Notes: generated by a model from the sequence alone, not told the origin. DNA of 64,000 bases from Bacteroidales bacterium (GCA_017428725.1 JAFRQH010000034.1:1-64000); one strand, 5' to 3'; positions 51,815 through 60,737 are shown, numbered from the stretch's first letter. Translations and numbers: made by a program.

Positions 51815-52144
51815 ATGAACGAATTCAAAGAATTGATGACCGAAATAGACCGGTTTACTGAGGAACGCGACTGGGATCAGTTCCATAATCCAAAGGATTT
51901 GGCGGTGGCATTATCCATAGAGGCTTCGGAGTTGATGGAACTTTATCTCTGGAAAAAGCCGGAGGAAGCAAATGTCGGCAAAGTGAAGGAAGAACTGGCC
52001 GATGTCTTCAACTATGCGTTCCTCCTCGCTAGCAAATACCAGTTTGACGTCCCCACGATCGTTCGTGAAAAGTTGGCGAAGAACGCCCAGAAGTATCCTG
52101 TCGAGAAGGCCAAAGGAGTGGCCACGAAATACGATGAACTCTAG
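51815..52144 (+). CDS. MazG-like nucleotide pyrophosphohydrolase
   Basis: 109 residues of the all-alpha NTP pyrophosphatase type. Metal-binding acidic residues lie in LSIEASELMELYLW and VKEELADVFNYAFLLA. Such enzymes convert (d)NTPs to NMPs and pyrophosphate. The A+T content is visibly higher than in the flanking housekeeping genes. The stop overlaps the next start by 11 nt, so translation is coupled to the helicase-like gene. Confidence 0.88.
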   Translation: MNEFKELMTEIDRFTEERDWDQFHNPKDLAVALSIEASELMELYLWKKPEEANVGKVKEELADVFNYAFLLASKYQFDVPTIVREKLAKNAQKYPVEKAKGVATKYDEL

Positions 52145-53864
52145 CGAGATCAGGACCTTTCGGTTTGATAAAACCGGTCTGGAGGAAGTCCGGCTTCTTC
52201 CAAACGGCACGGATTGGCCCGTCGTGTATCTGATCACCAACTCGAAGGATGTTTATATCGGAGAAACCAGCAGTGCGGGCAACCGTATGACCCAGCACCT
52301 GGACAACCCCGAGAGAAAATCGTTAAGGGAGATACATATCCTCTTTGACGATGAATTCAACAAATCAGCAATCCTGGACATCGAGCAATCCTTGATCCAG
52401 TTGGTGTCTGCTGACAACAAGCTGAATCTCCTAAACAGGAATGGCGGTCAGTCCCAAAAACATAATTACTTCCAGCGCGAAAAGTATCAGGCGAAAATCA
52501 GTTCAATCTGGCAGAAACTCCAGCAAATGCAGCTGGCATCCAAGAATTACGATGACATCCTTAATTCCGACTTGTTCAAATTCTCTCCGTACAATTCACT
52601 GACGGAGGAGCAGTCGGTTGCCTGTTATTCCGCTCTGGATGATGCCATTGATAAGCTTAGGGCTGGCGTAAAGAGTTCTTTTGTTTTGCACGGGTCTGCC
52701 GGAACGGGCAAGAGTGTCGTTCTTGTCAACATTATGAACCGGCTGATCAACGCAACGACTGTCGCGATGGATGAGACGGATGATGAAGAGGAACTGTCCC
52801 CATATCTTCGAATCCGCAGGAAGATAGCGGAGTATGTAAACAAGAATGGTCCCTTGAAAGTTGCTCTGGTTATGCCAATGGCGTCGATCCGGAAGACGCT
52901 GAAGGCTGTTTTCAGGCAAACCGGCCATGGTTTGAAGGCGAATATGGTGATAGGCCCTTCGGACATTTCTAATGAAGAATATGATATCCTGCTTGTAGAT
53001 GAAGCGCACCGCTTGCCTCAGTATAAGAATATCAGCTGGATGGGTTCGTATAAGCAGACGACGGAGGCAATATTCGGAGAAGGGGCAGACCCCCATGATT
53101 ATACTTCTCTGGATTGGATCTTGAATCGCAGCAAGTACTCGATTCTTGTATATGATTCGGCTCAGACCGTCAAGGGAAGCGACATAACGGAAGACCAATA
53201 CCTACGGGCGTTCCACCGGGAGCAAGTCTCTGTCAGCAATCATTGGCTGTTTTCGCAGATGAGGTGCAAGGGCGGACAGGCATATATTGATTATCTGTCG
53301 AGGATATTCAATTGTGAGGATGGTTTGGGAAGGAAAGAGATTGTGAACTATGATTTCAAGTTATTCGATCACATCCAAGATATGATCCAAGCGATCAAAC
53401 GCAAAGACAAGGAGATTGGGCTTTGCCGTTCGGTTGCGGGTTATTCTTGGGAATGGATTTCAAAGGGCTGCAAATCGTTGGAAGAGGTAAAGCGTCGGCA
53501 TTTGGAAGACATCACCATTGAGGGACATAAATACATTTGGAACATGAGCAATATGGAGTGGATTCTCCGCCCGAGCTCCATCGATGAAATTGGCTGTATC
53601 CACACCACGCAGGGCTACGACTTGAATTATGCCGGTGCCATTTTCGGAGAAGAAATCGATTACGACAAGGATAGGAATCAAATCATTATTGATCCATCCA
53701 AGCATTTTGATTCGAATGTTCAGCGTGGCGCAGACGCAGAAGAATTGAAGAAATACCTGATTAACTCCTACAAAGTAATGATGTCCCGGGGAATCAAGGG
53801 CTGCTATGTCTATGCTTGCAATCCGTCCCTCCGGGAGTACTTGTCCCGGTTCATCCCGAGATAA
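52134..53864 (+). CDS. GIY-YIG nuclease fused to DUF2075 helicase-like ATPase
   Basis: 576 residues from ATG 52134. An N-terminal GIY-YIG-like domain (about 22-105: VVYLITNS, DVYIGETSSAGNRMTQHL, late Glu in DIEQSLI) precedes a DUF2075/Schlafen group 3-like P-loop domain. Walker A is GSAGTGKS (184-191) and Walker B is DILLVDEAHR near 288. Later motifs are IHTTQGYDLNYAG and VMMSRGIKGCYVYA. A nucleic-acid nuclease/translocase is implied. It is coupled to a MazG-like enzyme, in an A+T-rich three-gene operon. Likely defence or nucleic-acid surveillance, by inference. Confidence 0.85.
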   Translation: MNSSEIRTFRFDKTGLEEVRLLPNGTDWPVVYLITNSKDVYIGETSSAGNRMTQHLDNPERKSLREIHILFDDEFNKSAILDIEQSLIQLVSADNKLNLLNRNGGQSQKHNYFQREKYQAKISSIWQKLQQMQLASKNYDDILNSDLFKFSPYNSLTEEQSVACYSALDDAIDKLRAGVKSSFVLHGSAGTGKSVVLVNIMNRLINATTVAMDETDDEEELSPYLRIRRKIAEYVNKNGPLKVALVMPMASIRKTLKAVFRQTGHGLKANMVIGPSDISNEEYDILLVDEAHRLPQYKNISWMGSYKQTTEAIFGEGADPHDYTSLDWILNRSKYSILVYDSAQTVKGSDITEDQYLRAFHREQVSVSNHWLFSQMRCKGGQAYIDYLSRIFNCEDGLGRKEIVNYDFKLFDHIQDMIQAIKRKDKEIGLCRSVAGYSWEWISKGCKSLEEVKRRHLEDITIEGHKYIWNMSNMEWILRPSSIDEIGCIHTTQGYDLNYAGAIFGEEIDYDKDRNQIIIDPSKHFDSNVQRGADAEELKKYLINSYKVMMSRGIKGCYVYACNPSLREYLSRFIPR

Positions 53865-53881
53865 CCAACCTGCTCCAAACT

Positions 53882-54199
53882 ATGATCGGCAAATACCCCA
53901 TCATAACCCTCTGCGGGAGTACGCGCTTCAAGGAGCAGTTCCTGGAGGCGCAGAAGCGGTTGACGCTCGAGGGCAATATCGTAATCAGCGTCGGGCTCTT
54001 CGGACACGCCGGCGACGAAGAGGTCTGGACGGAAGGCACCAAGGAGATGCTAGACGACATGCACAAGCGCAAGATCGACATGGCCGATGCCATCTACGTG
54101 ATCAACGTGGGCGGATATATCGGAGAGAGCACCCGTAGCGAGATCGAGTATGCGCTGCGGAACGGGAAGAAGGTGTATTATCTGGAACCGGCTGAGTGA
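53882..54199 (+). CDS. Nucleoside 2-deoxyribosyltransferase-like protein
   Basis: 105 residues from ATG 53882. The start IITLCGSTRFKEQFLEAQ, the middle HKRKIDMADAIYVINVGGYI and ESTRSEIEYALRNGKKVYYL match the Rossmann-like nucleoside deoxyribosyltransferase/DUF4406 group, which cleave or transfer at the glycosidic bond of deoxynucleosides or their 5'-monophosphates. It lies 17 nt after the helicase-like gene. Together with MazG it makes nucleotide-pool modification a plausible theme. Confidence 0.82.
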   Translation: MIGKYPIITLCGSTRFKEQFLEAQKRLTLEGNIVISVGLFGHAGDEEVWTEGTKEMLDDMHKRKIDMADAIYVINVGGYIGESTRSEIEYALRNGKKVYYLEPAE

Positions 54200-54210
54200 A
54201 GGGCCCGTAA

Positions 54211-54241
54211 ACAAAGCCGCTTTCCGTTAGCGGAAGCGGCT
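54211..54241 (-). terminator. Terminator overlapping the end of the esterase gene
   Basis: Inverted repeat AGCCGCTTCCG (54241-54231) with CGGAAAGCGGCT (one bulge), followed on the minus strand by TTTGTTT. The TAA stop of the esterase gene (54229-54227) lies in the loop, so the last codons form one arm. Confidence 0.7.
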
Positions 54242-55102
54242 GGCTTTCAGGATGATCCGTTCAAATTCCTCGCAGAGGCGCGCCCTGGCGGCCTTGCTCT
54301 CCGCCCGCCCGGGAAAGAGCATGTCGAAGGCGTGGGTGTTCCCGTGGAAGACATCCACGCGCGCATCCACTCCGGCGGCCTGGAGATTCTTCACATAGGT
54401 GAGGGTCTCGGCATAGAAAGGCTCCCCGTCGGCGACGAAGGTATAGCAGGGGGGTAGTTCTGAATAGTCCGTCTCACGGGCCGGGGAGGCATACTTGCTC
54501 ACGGAATCCGTCCCGTACTGTTCGCCCAGATAATGCTTCCATCCCCAGTGGTTGCGTTTCGTGTTCCAGACCTTGCCGTGGTTATCCCTTGATGACTCCG
54601 TGTCTTCGCAATCCAGCATCGGGTAGAGCGGGATCTGCATAGCAACGGGAACCGAGCCTTTGTCACGGTTGTACAGGCATACGGCAACGGTCAGGCCCCC
54701 GCCAGCGCTCTCGCCGCCCACGATGATACGCTTCCGGTCGATGCCCAGTTCGTCGGCGTTCTCGTACATCCACTCCAGTGCGGCATAACAGTCCTCCAAT
54801 GCTGCGGGGTAGGGGGCTTTTCCTGCCAGGCGGTAGTCCGGGCAGACGACGACGGCGCCGTACTCTTTGGCCAGCATCTTGCCGCAGGACATATCCAACA
54901 TGTAGGACCCGCCCAGCATGTAGCCCCCTCCGTGGATCCAGAGGATGCCCGGCACGGGGCCATCGGCCTCCTTCGGCCGGAGGATCCGCGCCTTCATCCG
55001 TCCGGCCTCAGTATCGATGTAGGCTGTACGGGAAACAAGGGGCCGCCCGCCACCGGAAATGATGGAGAGAAGCAAAAGCAGCAGCGACAGGAGCGTCTTC
55101 AT
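54227..55102 (-). CDS. Secreted alpha/beta hydrolase, hormone-sensitive-lipase type
   Basis: 291 residues with a signal peptide (about 1-20). Oxyanion loop IHGGGYMLGGS, nucleophile GGESAGGG, and the later acid and His in FVADGEPFYAE and FHGNTHAFDM are typical of HSL-type esterases, which act on short-chain esters. It may deacetylate carbohydrates, but the natural substrate is not evident. It stands alone between convergent and divergent neighbours. Confidence 0.87.
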   Translation of the reverse strand: MKTLLSLLLLLLSIISGGGRPLVSRTAYIDTEAGRMKARILRPKEADGPVPGILWIHGGGYMLGGSYMLDMSCGKMLAKEYGAVVVCPDYRLAGKAPYPAALEDCYAALEWMYENADELGIDRKRIIVGGESAGGGLTVAVCLYNRDKGSVPVAMQIPLYPMLDCEDTESSRDNHGKVWNTKRNHWGWKHYLGEQYGTDSVSKYASPARETDYSELPPCYTFVADGEPFYAETLTYVKNLQAAGVDARVDVFHGNTHAFDMLFPGRAESKAARARLCEEFERIILKASRFR

Positions 55103-55157
55103 GGATTCCTTGCAGGCAAGTTAATCAAATTGTTCGACGATCGCAAAGAATAGGTGT

Positions 55158-55189
55158 CTTGTCTTGTTCTCGAATTATCATTACATTTG
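55158..55189 (+). promoter_or_regulatory. Promoter for micro-ORF and lipoprotein copy 2
   Basis: CTTG (55158-55161), 20-nt spacer, TACATTTG (55182-55189) matching TAnnTTTG. The leader before ATG 55214 is about 20 nt. The rest of 55103-55213 shows no other clear feature. Confidence 0.6.
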
Positions 55190-55213
55190 TGACAAAGCAG
55201 GGTTGAAACAGAT

Positions 55214-55339
55214 ATGGAACGGAAACCCAAGGAATTCTACGAATCACCTTTGACGACCGTCGTCGAGGTGGAGCAGGAGGGCCTGGTGTGCGCCAGCCCT
55301 AAGTTCAAAAAACCATTTAGCGACGAGGAGGACTGGTAG
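55214..55339 (+). CDS. 41-residue micro-ORF upstream of lipoprotein copy 2
   Basis: Starts MERKPKEFYESPLTTVVEV and continues EQEGLVCASPKFKKPFS with an acidic DEEDW end. Same length and the same YxSP ... V/E-rich ... G(L/V)xxA(S/T)P plan as the micro-ORF at 50139-50264. Its TAG stop is 2 nt before the ATG of the lipoprotein, so the two genes are probably translated together. Function unknown; a secreted or processed peptide, or a leader peptide, are possibilities. Confidence 0.74.
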   Translation: MERKPKEFYESPLTTVVEVEQEGLVCASPKFKKPFSDEEDW

Positions 55340-55341
55340 CC

Positions 55342-56580
55342 ATGAAGAAGTTGTATCTCATTCTTTGCGCGGTACTTGCGCTGGCGGCCTGCGGAAAGCT
55401 CTCTTCCGGGGACGACATTTCCCAAGAGACGGTTTCCGTTCAGGACCTGGTTTTCGACTTTTCCGTGAATTATCCCGGCCAGACGAAGGCCGTGAAAGGC
55501 GGCTGGGAGACCGGGGACAAAGTGTTCGTCTTCTTTGAGGGCGTAACGACCGGATACGTGACGATGAGCTACGGTGCGTCCGGCTGGGGCACGCCTGTGT
55601 TCAACGGGACGGCCGATGTGTCTGCCCTGACGGAGATGGGCAAGACCCTGACCGCAGTATTCCTGCCGTTCGGGAGCAGTGCGACCGCCACCTTTGAGGG
55701 TGAATGGAAGTTCAGTACGACCTACTACAGCTATTATATGCGAGCCGAGAGAGTACCCTATACGGTGAATACCACCGACGGCATCACCACGCTCTCGGCC
55801 GAGATGGATATGGTCAATCCCGAAGGATACGTGCAGTTCTTCATCAATGAATCCAGAGGCATGGATGGCGAATATGCGCTGGGCTGCGATGCCGTGATCC
55901 CCGTGGGCGTCGCCTCCATTACCGCAGACGGCACTGTTTCGGAGACCTCGGACAAGACCGCTGCCGATGACTTGCCCAGCTACAGTTATGACGGTGGCTC
56001 CCTCTTCAGCGGCAAACTGGTCGAGGGATACAACTACAAGCACGATGACGACTTCTACTATTACTTTGCCTTGATCAATACGGTGGATAATAGCCGGGCC
56101 GATTTGTTTGTGAGGCGTGAGCAAGAACTTGCCAGCCACGCTGCGGTGAGACTTCCTAATCCAGGCAGTGGTAAGTGGGTGCCTGTTGGCGCAGGTATCA
56201 CGGTCGATTTGGGCTCCGGCCGCGGCACTTGGCATACTTGCAACTTTGGTGCTTCTGCCCCGGAAGAACTTGGAACGATGTGCAACTGGGACGATGCCTA
56301 CGCTGCTGGTTTACCTTCGAAGTCTGTTCTCGACTCAGAGTCGCTGGTATTGATATGCATTGCGATTCACGGCCAGGAAGGTTTGGTCATAAAAGATTCA
56401 GACATAAACGGATTCATATTCCTTCCCAAGAATATAGGGCAGGAAGGCCAGTATTGGACTTCGACAGAGGATGACGCCTCCTTTGCCTATATTTATGTCT
56501 TCGATGGCGATTATAGTCTCAATGCGGATAACTTTGCCCACAAGGATGAAATACTCGCCGTACGTCCCATTCAGGATTAA
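55342..56580 (+). CDS. Fimbrillin/FISUMP-like lipoprotein (copy 2)
   Basis: 412 residues. Lipoprotein signal (LAAC, Cys near 17). The N-terminal domain matches copy 1: VFDFSVNYPGQTKAVKGGWE, VFVFFEG, AVFLPFGS, TYYSYYM, YVQFF and GVASITADGT. The C-terminal part (about 285-412) with WHTCNFGA, GFIFLPKN, QYWTSTED and AVRPI is a shorter FISUMP-like domain lacking part of copy 1. Probably surface-exposed. Preceded by a 41-residue micro-ORF, as in copy 1. Confidence 0.8.
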   Translation: MKKLYLILCAVLALAACGKLSSGDDISQETVSVQDLVFDFSVNYPGQTKAVKGGWETGDKVFVFFEGVTTGYVTMSYGASGWGTPVFNGTADVSALTEMGKTLTAVFLPFGSSATATFEGEWKFSTTYYSYYMRAERVPYTVNTTDGITTLSAEMDMVNPEGYVQFFINESRGMDGEYALGCDAVIPVGVASITADGTVSETSDKTAADDLPSYSYDGGSLFSGKLVEGYNYKHDDDFYYYFALINTVDNSRADLFVRREQELASHAAVRLPNPGSGKWVPVGAGITVDLGSGRGTWHTCNFGASAPEELGTMCNWDDAYAAGLPSKSVLDSESLVLICIAIHGQEGLVIKDSDINGFIFLPKNIGQEGQYWTSTEDDASFAYIYVFDGDYSLNADNFAHKDEILAVRPIQD

Positions 56581-56597
56581 AAAAGCTGGTCACCAGC
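56577..56597 (-). terminator. Weak terminator overlapping a stop codon
   Basis: Palindrome GCTGGT-C-ACCAGC (56585-56597), followed on the minus strand by TTTTTTAA. The TGA stop of the small lipoprotein gene (56592-56590) lies at its centre. The stem is short, so strength is uncertain. Confidence 0.5.
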
Positions 56598-56970
56598 GGT
56601 CTGAGACGCGGGTGACGCGGGTGAGCGCCAGGTCGAGGCAGAACACCTTGTCATAGAGTTCCAGGGCGCCGTCCGGGGTCTGCGCCTTGAAGCGGTGGTG
56701 CGTCATCCAGCCGTCGTGCTTCAGTTCGTCCGGGGATAAAGGCGGGGTTAGGAGCACTTCCTCCCCGGATGCCTCCGGCGCGCTCGGGAGGTAATTCGGG
56801 TTGCTGTACGTCTCGGAGATCTCGTCGAACGACACGGGCTCGTAGCCGGGGAATTCGTCCGGCCGGTCCAGGCAATACTGGATGATCGTTTCCTCCGCCT
56901 TCTGCTGCTTGCAGGTGGAGACGGCCCCCAAGCTCAGGATGACCGCAAGTAGTAGGAGTATTCTTTTCAT
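56590..56970 (-). CDS. Small uncharacterised lipoprotein
   Basis: 126 residues. The signal peptide MKRILLLLAVILSLGAVSTC ends in a lipobox-like Cys near residue 20. The mature part is acidic with CLDRPDEFPGYEPVSFDE and a C-terminal LYDKVFCLDLALTRV. No family recognised. Convergent with the FISUMP-like gene and followed by a potassium channel on the other strand. Confidence 0.65.
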   Translation of the reverse strand: MKRILLLLAVILSLGAVSTCKQQKAEETIIQYCLDRPDEFPGYEPVSFDEISETYSNPNYLPSAPEASGEEVLLTPPLSPDELKHDGWMTHHRFKAQTPDGALELYDKVFCLDLALTRVTRVSDRW

Positions 56971-57082
56971 CGTAGTTCTTCTCGTCAGGAGGTGTATATG
57001 CTGTTTCGGATGGCTGTCTGCAAATATAAAAATATTTCATCTTTTTCTGTATCTTTACGATGGCAGTCAAAAACTCACGGTT

Positions 57083-57826
57083 ATGACACGAAAAAGATTA
57101 TTTGAAATCGTCGAAAGGGGCGGACAGTCGGACAAGGTAAGCCTCGCCTACGACATCTTGATGTTCATCGCGATCACGGTCAGCATCTTCCCGTTGATGT
57201 TCGTCGAAGAGTATCCGGTCTTCAAGTGGTTCGAGATGGTCACGGTCGCCATCTTCATCCTCGACTATCTCTTCCGGTGGAGCACGGCGGATTACAAGCT
57301 CGGCAAGGGCGCCTTGTCGTTCCTGTTGTACCCGCTCACGCCGATGGCGATCATCGACCTGCTGTCCATCCTGCCTGGGTTGAGCCTGATCTCGCGCGGG
57401 TTCAAGATCCTGAGAATAACAAGATTGTTCAAAGTCCTGAGACTGTTCAAATTCCTGCGGTATTCCGACAAGATGGAGATCCTCTGGAACGTGATCAAGC
57501 GGGAGAAGGGAGTCCTGCTGACGGTGTTGGGTTTCGCCATCTTCTATGTGTTCCTCACGGCCCTGATCATGTTCAATGCGGAGCCGCATTTCAATCCGGA
57601 GACCGGGGCGGCAACCTTCCAGGATTTCTTCGATGCGCTGTATTGGGCGACGGTCACGCTGACGACCGTCGGTTACGGCGACCTCTGTCCCGTGACGGAC
57701 ATCGGCCGTTGCGTGAGCATGCTCTCCTCCCTGTTCGGCGTGGCGGTGATCGCCCTGCCGTCCGGCGTCATCACCGCCAGCTACCTGGAAGAGCTGCGGT
57801 CGCGGAAGAGAAATAAAAAAGAATAA
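57083..57826 (+). CDS. Voltage-gated potassium channel
   Basis: 247 residues. Six membrane segments. S4 (about 105-126) carries Arg/Lys at every third position (RGFKILRITRLFKVLRLFKF). The selectivity filter is TTVGYGD (194-200), between S5 and S6. This is the KvAP/Kch-like layout, selective for potassium and voltage-sensing. Start ATG 57083; the TATCTTTA at about 57049-57056 may be its -7 element. The next gene starts 12 nt downstream. Confidence 0.92.
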   Translation: MTRKRLFEIVERGGQSDKVSLAYDILMFIAITVSIFPLMFVEEYPVFKWFEMVTVAIFILDYLFRWSTADYKLGKGALSFLLYPLTPMAIIDLLSILPGLSLISRGFKILRITRLFKVLRLFKFLRYSDKMEILWNVIKREKGVLLTVLGFAIFYVFLTALIMFNAEPHFNPETGAATFQDFFDALYWATVTLTTVGYGDLCPVTDIGRCVSMLSSLFGVAVIALPSGVITASYLEELRSRKRNKKE

Positions 57827-57838
57827 CGGGACCGTGCC

Positions 57839-59719
57839 ATGCTGAACAAGTTTCTACAAATGGCGGTCCTGGCGCTGAGCCTGCAGGTGACGGCCCCTTT
57901 CGCCGGCTACCTTTTCGCCTACTTCGAAGGCCGGGGGCCGAAAGAGAGCCAGGAACAGCTGCGTTTCGCCGTGAGCGAGGATGCCGTGAACTGGTATGCC
58001 CTGAACGACAACCAGCCAGTCATCGCCAGCGACAGCATCAGCGTGAGCGGCGGCATCCGCGACCCGCACATCCTGCGGGGCGCGGACGGCGCATTCTATA
58101 TCGTCGCCACCGACATGCTGGTGGCGCGCAACGGCTGGAAGGATAATCCCGGCATCGTGCTCCTCCGCTCCGACGACCTGCTGAACTGGACACACTCCAC
58201 GATCCATCTCTCGAAGGACTGGAGCGAGCATTTCAGCGACGCCTATTGGGTGTGGGCTCCCCAGACCATCTACGATCGGAAGGCCGGTAAGTATATGATA
58301 TACTTCACCTTGCAGCGCAGCGACCGCAAGTCCCTGATCACGTATTACGCCTATGCCAATGCGGATTTCACGGGCTTCGAGAGCGAGCCGCAGATCCTCT
58401 TCCAGGCCCGCTATGGGTCGATCGACAACGATATCGTGGAGGGGCCGGATGGACGCTATCATCTCTTCTATAAAGGGAACACCAAGGACGCCGCCGGCAA
58501 GGAAGTGAAAAACGGCATCCAGCAGGCCACGTCCCGGAGGCTCCTGGGGCCATGGAAGGAGGACTTCGTGTACCTGGACGCCTACGCCGACACGCCCACG
58601 AGCGTGGAGGGCAGCAGCGTCTTCAAGCGCAACGACCGGGATGAATACGTGCTGATGTACGACCTCTACAGCAGCGGCCGCTATGAATACCAGACCTCCC
58701 GGGACCTGCGGCATTTCACTGCGGAGCCGCAGTCGTTCCGCAAGGACTTCTCGCCACGCCACGGCTCGGTCGTCTCCCTGACGGCCGAGGAACTGGACCG
58801 CCTGCAGCAGAAGTGGGGCTACGTGCTGACGCACCGCTTCGAGAGCACGGGCAATCCCATCATCCGCGACAAGCACACGGCGGACCCGGCGGTGCTGGTG
58901 GAGCGGGACACGCTCTGGCTGTTCACCGGTCACGACCGGTCCGGCAACCAGAGCAATTACGTGATGAGCGACTGGCTGCTCTACAGCACGACGGACCTGC
59001 GTCACTGGACGGAACATCCTTCGCCCCTGCACATCGAGGATTTCAGCTGGGCCGACAGCAAGCAGGCCTACGCGGGCCACGTGGCGGAGCGGAACGGGAA
59101 GTACTACTGGTATGTGTCGACCAACTGGTGCGGCATCGGGGTCGCCGTGAGCGACAGGATCACGGGCCCCTACAAGGATGCGCTGGGGAAGCCGCTGCTG
59201 ACGGTCAAGGACTGCCGGGCGTCCACCCACAGCTGGGCCTGCATCGATCCGGCCATCCTGATCGACGACGACGGCACGCCCTATATCATCTGGGGCAACA
59301 AGGAATGCTACTACGCCAAGCTGAAGGACTCGATGACGGAAATCGACGGGGAGATCCACCAGATTGAACTGCCCGGTTTCACGGAGGCGCCCTGGCTGCA
59401 TAAATACAACGGCAAGTACTACCTGACCTATGCCGCTGGCTGGCCGGAGAAGATCGCCTATGCGGTCAGCGACCACATAGGCGGCCCGTACCGGCCGATG
59501 GGCGTCATCAGCGAGATCGCCGGCAACTCGAACACCACGCATCCGGCCATCGTCCGGTTCCGGGACCGTTGGTTCTTCTTCTCGCACAACGGCGCCCTCC
59601 CGGACGGGACGAGCTACAGCCGTTCGGTCATCGTGGAACCGTTGCACTACGGCCCGGACGGCCGCATCCTGAGCATTCCGCCCACGGCAGAGGGGGCAGC
59701 CGGCACATTCGTGAGGTAG
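57839..59719 (+). CDS. Secreted protein with two GH43-like modules
   Basis: 626 residues with a signal peptide (about 1-23). Two propeller modules: N-terminal (about 24-300) with GGIRDPHILRGADGAFY, YWVWAPQTIYDRKAGKYM and DNDIVEGPDGRYHLF; C-terminal (about 320-610) with HTADPAVLVERDTLWLF, CIDPAILIDDDGTPYIIWG and GFTEAPWLHKYNGKYYLT. Each keeps the Asp and Glu expected at GH43 catalytic positions. Tandem GH43 enzymes act on arabinan or arabinoxylan; specificity is not assigned. Starts 12 nt after the potassium channel. Confidence 0.86.
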   Translation: MLNKFLQMAVLALSLQVTAPFAGYLFAYFEGRGPKESQEQLRFAVSEDAVNWYALNDNQPVIASDSISVSGGIRDPHILRGADGAFYIVATDMLVARNGWKDNPGIVLLRSDDLLNWTHSTIHLSKDWSEHFSDAYWVWAPQTIYDRKAGKYMIYFTLQRSDRKSLITYYAYANADFTGFESEPQILFQARYGSIDNDIVEGPDGRYHLFYKGNTKDAAGKEVKNGIQQATSRRLLGPWKEDFVYLDAYADTPTSVEGSSVFKRNDRDEYVLMYDLYSSGRYEYQTSRDLRHFTAEPQSFRKDFSPRHGSVVSLTAEELDRLQQKWGYVLTHRFESTGNPIIRDKHTADPAVLVERDTLWLFTGHDRSGNQSNYVMSDWLLYSTTDLRHWTEHPSPLHIEDFSWADSKQAYAGHVAERNGKYYWYVSTNWCGIGVAVSDRITGPYKDALGKPLLTVKDCRASTHSWACIDPAILIDDDGTPYIIWGNKECYYAKLKDSMTEIDGEIHQIELPGFTEAPWLHKYNGKYYLTYAAGWPEKIAYAVSDHIGGPYRPMGVISEIAGNSNTTHPAIVRFRDRWFFFSHNGALPDGTSYSRSVIVEPLHYGPDGRILSIPPTAEGAAGTFVR

Positions 59720-59746
59720 TTATTCCGAAGCGTAGGAAAAACCTTG

Positions 59747-59754
59747 TATCTTTA
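59747..59754 (+). promoter_or_regulatory. Candidate -7 element for the DUF1295 gene
   Basis: TATCTTTA differs from TAnnTTTG at the last base and lies 25 nt before ATG 59779. No clear -33 box. Confidence 0.3.
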
Positions 59755-59778
59755 CAGCCCGAACCAAAACCGTTACAG

Positions 59779-60714
59779 ATGAAACTAGGACCTGTCGCCG
59801 CCCTGCTCGGGCTTTCACTCATCGCCTGCCCGCTCCTCTACATTTTCGTCGGTCCCGCACTGGATGCGGAGCAGCTCGCCACGCTGCGCATCCTGCTGAC
59901 CATCACCGGATGCAGCGCCCTCTACTGCTTCGTCGTCGGTGAACTGACCGGCAACAATAGCCAGATGGACAAGCTCTGGAGCATCCTGCCCGTCGTCTAC
60001 ACCTGGATCATCGCGGTCCGGGGCGGGATGGCGCCGCGGCTCGTGGTGATGGCCGCGCTCGCCACCCTGTGGGGCGCGCGGCTCACCTTCAACTTCGCCC
60101 GCAAAGGCGCCTACAAGCTCCGTTTCTGGGAGGGGGAGGAGGACTACCGCTGGGCGGTGCTCCGGGCCAAGAAGGAGTTCCAGCCCCGCTGGAAGTGGAT
60201 GCTCTTCGACCTGTTCTTCATCAGCATCTACCAGAACGTCCTCGTCCTGATGATCACCTTCCCGGCGCTCGTCAACATGGGCTCGGCCGCTCCCGTCAAC
60301 TGGGTTGACTGCCTCGCGGCCGTCCTCACGGCCGGGTTCGTGCTCTACGAGACCATCGCGGACGAGCAGCAGTGGCGCTTCCAGTCCCGCAAGTGGGCGA
60401 TGCTCCGCGAGGGACGCACCTTGGAGAGCCTTCCCGCCCCGTACAACAAGGGATTCAACACGACCGGCCTCTGGCGCCTCAGCCGCCACCCCAACTACTT
60501 TGCGGAGCAGGGGACCTGGATCGCCTTCTACCTCTTCTCCGTGGCGGCCGGCATCGGCATCGTCAACTGGAGCATTGCCGGCGCCCTGCTGCTGGTCGTC
60601 CTGTTCCTGGGCAGTTCCGCCTTCGCCGAGGAGATCAGCAGCGGCAAATACCCCGGATACAAGCAGTATCAGCAGACCGTCTCCCAGTTCCTGCCCCTCA
60701 AGCCCCGGTCTTAG
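59779..60714 (+). CDS. DUF1295 membrane protein (steroid 5-alpha-reductase-like)
   Basis: 311 residues with about seven hydrophobic segments. The C-terminal motif LWRLSRHPNYFAEQGTWIAF is characteristic of DUF1295 and isoprenylcysteine methyltransferase-type proteins, and NSQMDKLWSILPVVYTW and WGARLTFNFARKG fit DUF1295. Related proteins reduce lipid double bonds with NADPH; the bacterial substrate is unknown. Ends 23 nt before the convergent GH26 gene. Confidence 0.85.
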   Translation: MKLGPVAALLGLSLIACPLLYIFVGPALDAEQLATLRILLTITGCSALYCFVVGELTGNNSQMDKLWSILPVVYTWIIAVRGGMAPRLVVMAALATLWGARLTFNFARKGAYKLRFWEGEEDYRWAVLRAKKEFQPRWKWMLFDLFFISIYQNVLVLMITFPALVNMGSAAPVNWVDCLAAVLTAGFVLYETIADEQQWRFQSRKWAMLREGRTLESLPAPYNKGFNTTGLWRLSRHPNYFAEQGTWIAFYLFSVAAGIGIVNWSIAGALLLVVLFLGSSAFAEEISSGKYPGYKQYQQTVSQFLPLKPRS

Positions 60715-60737
60715 CCGGAACCGTTGCGGCTGGTTCT

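Noticed and set aside
60715..60737. Terminator between DUF1295 and GH26 genes
   Set aside because: Only a 5-bp GAACC/GGTTC pairing without a T-run; too weak to call.
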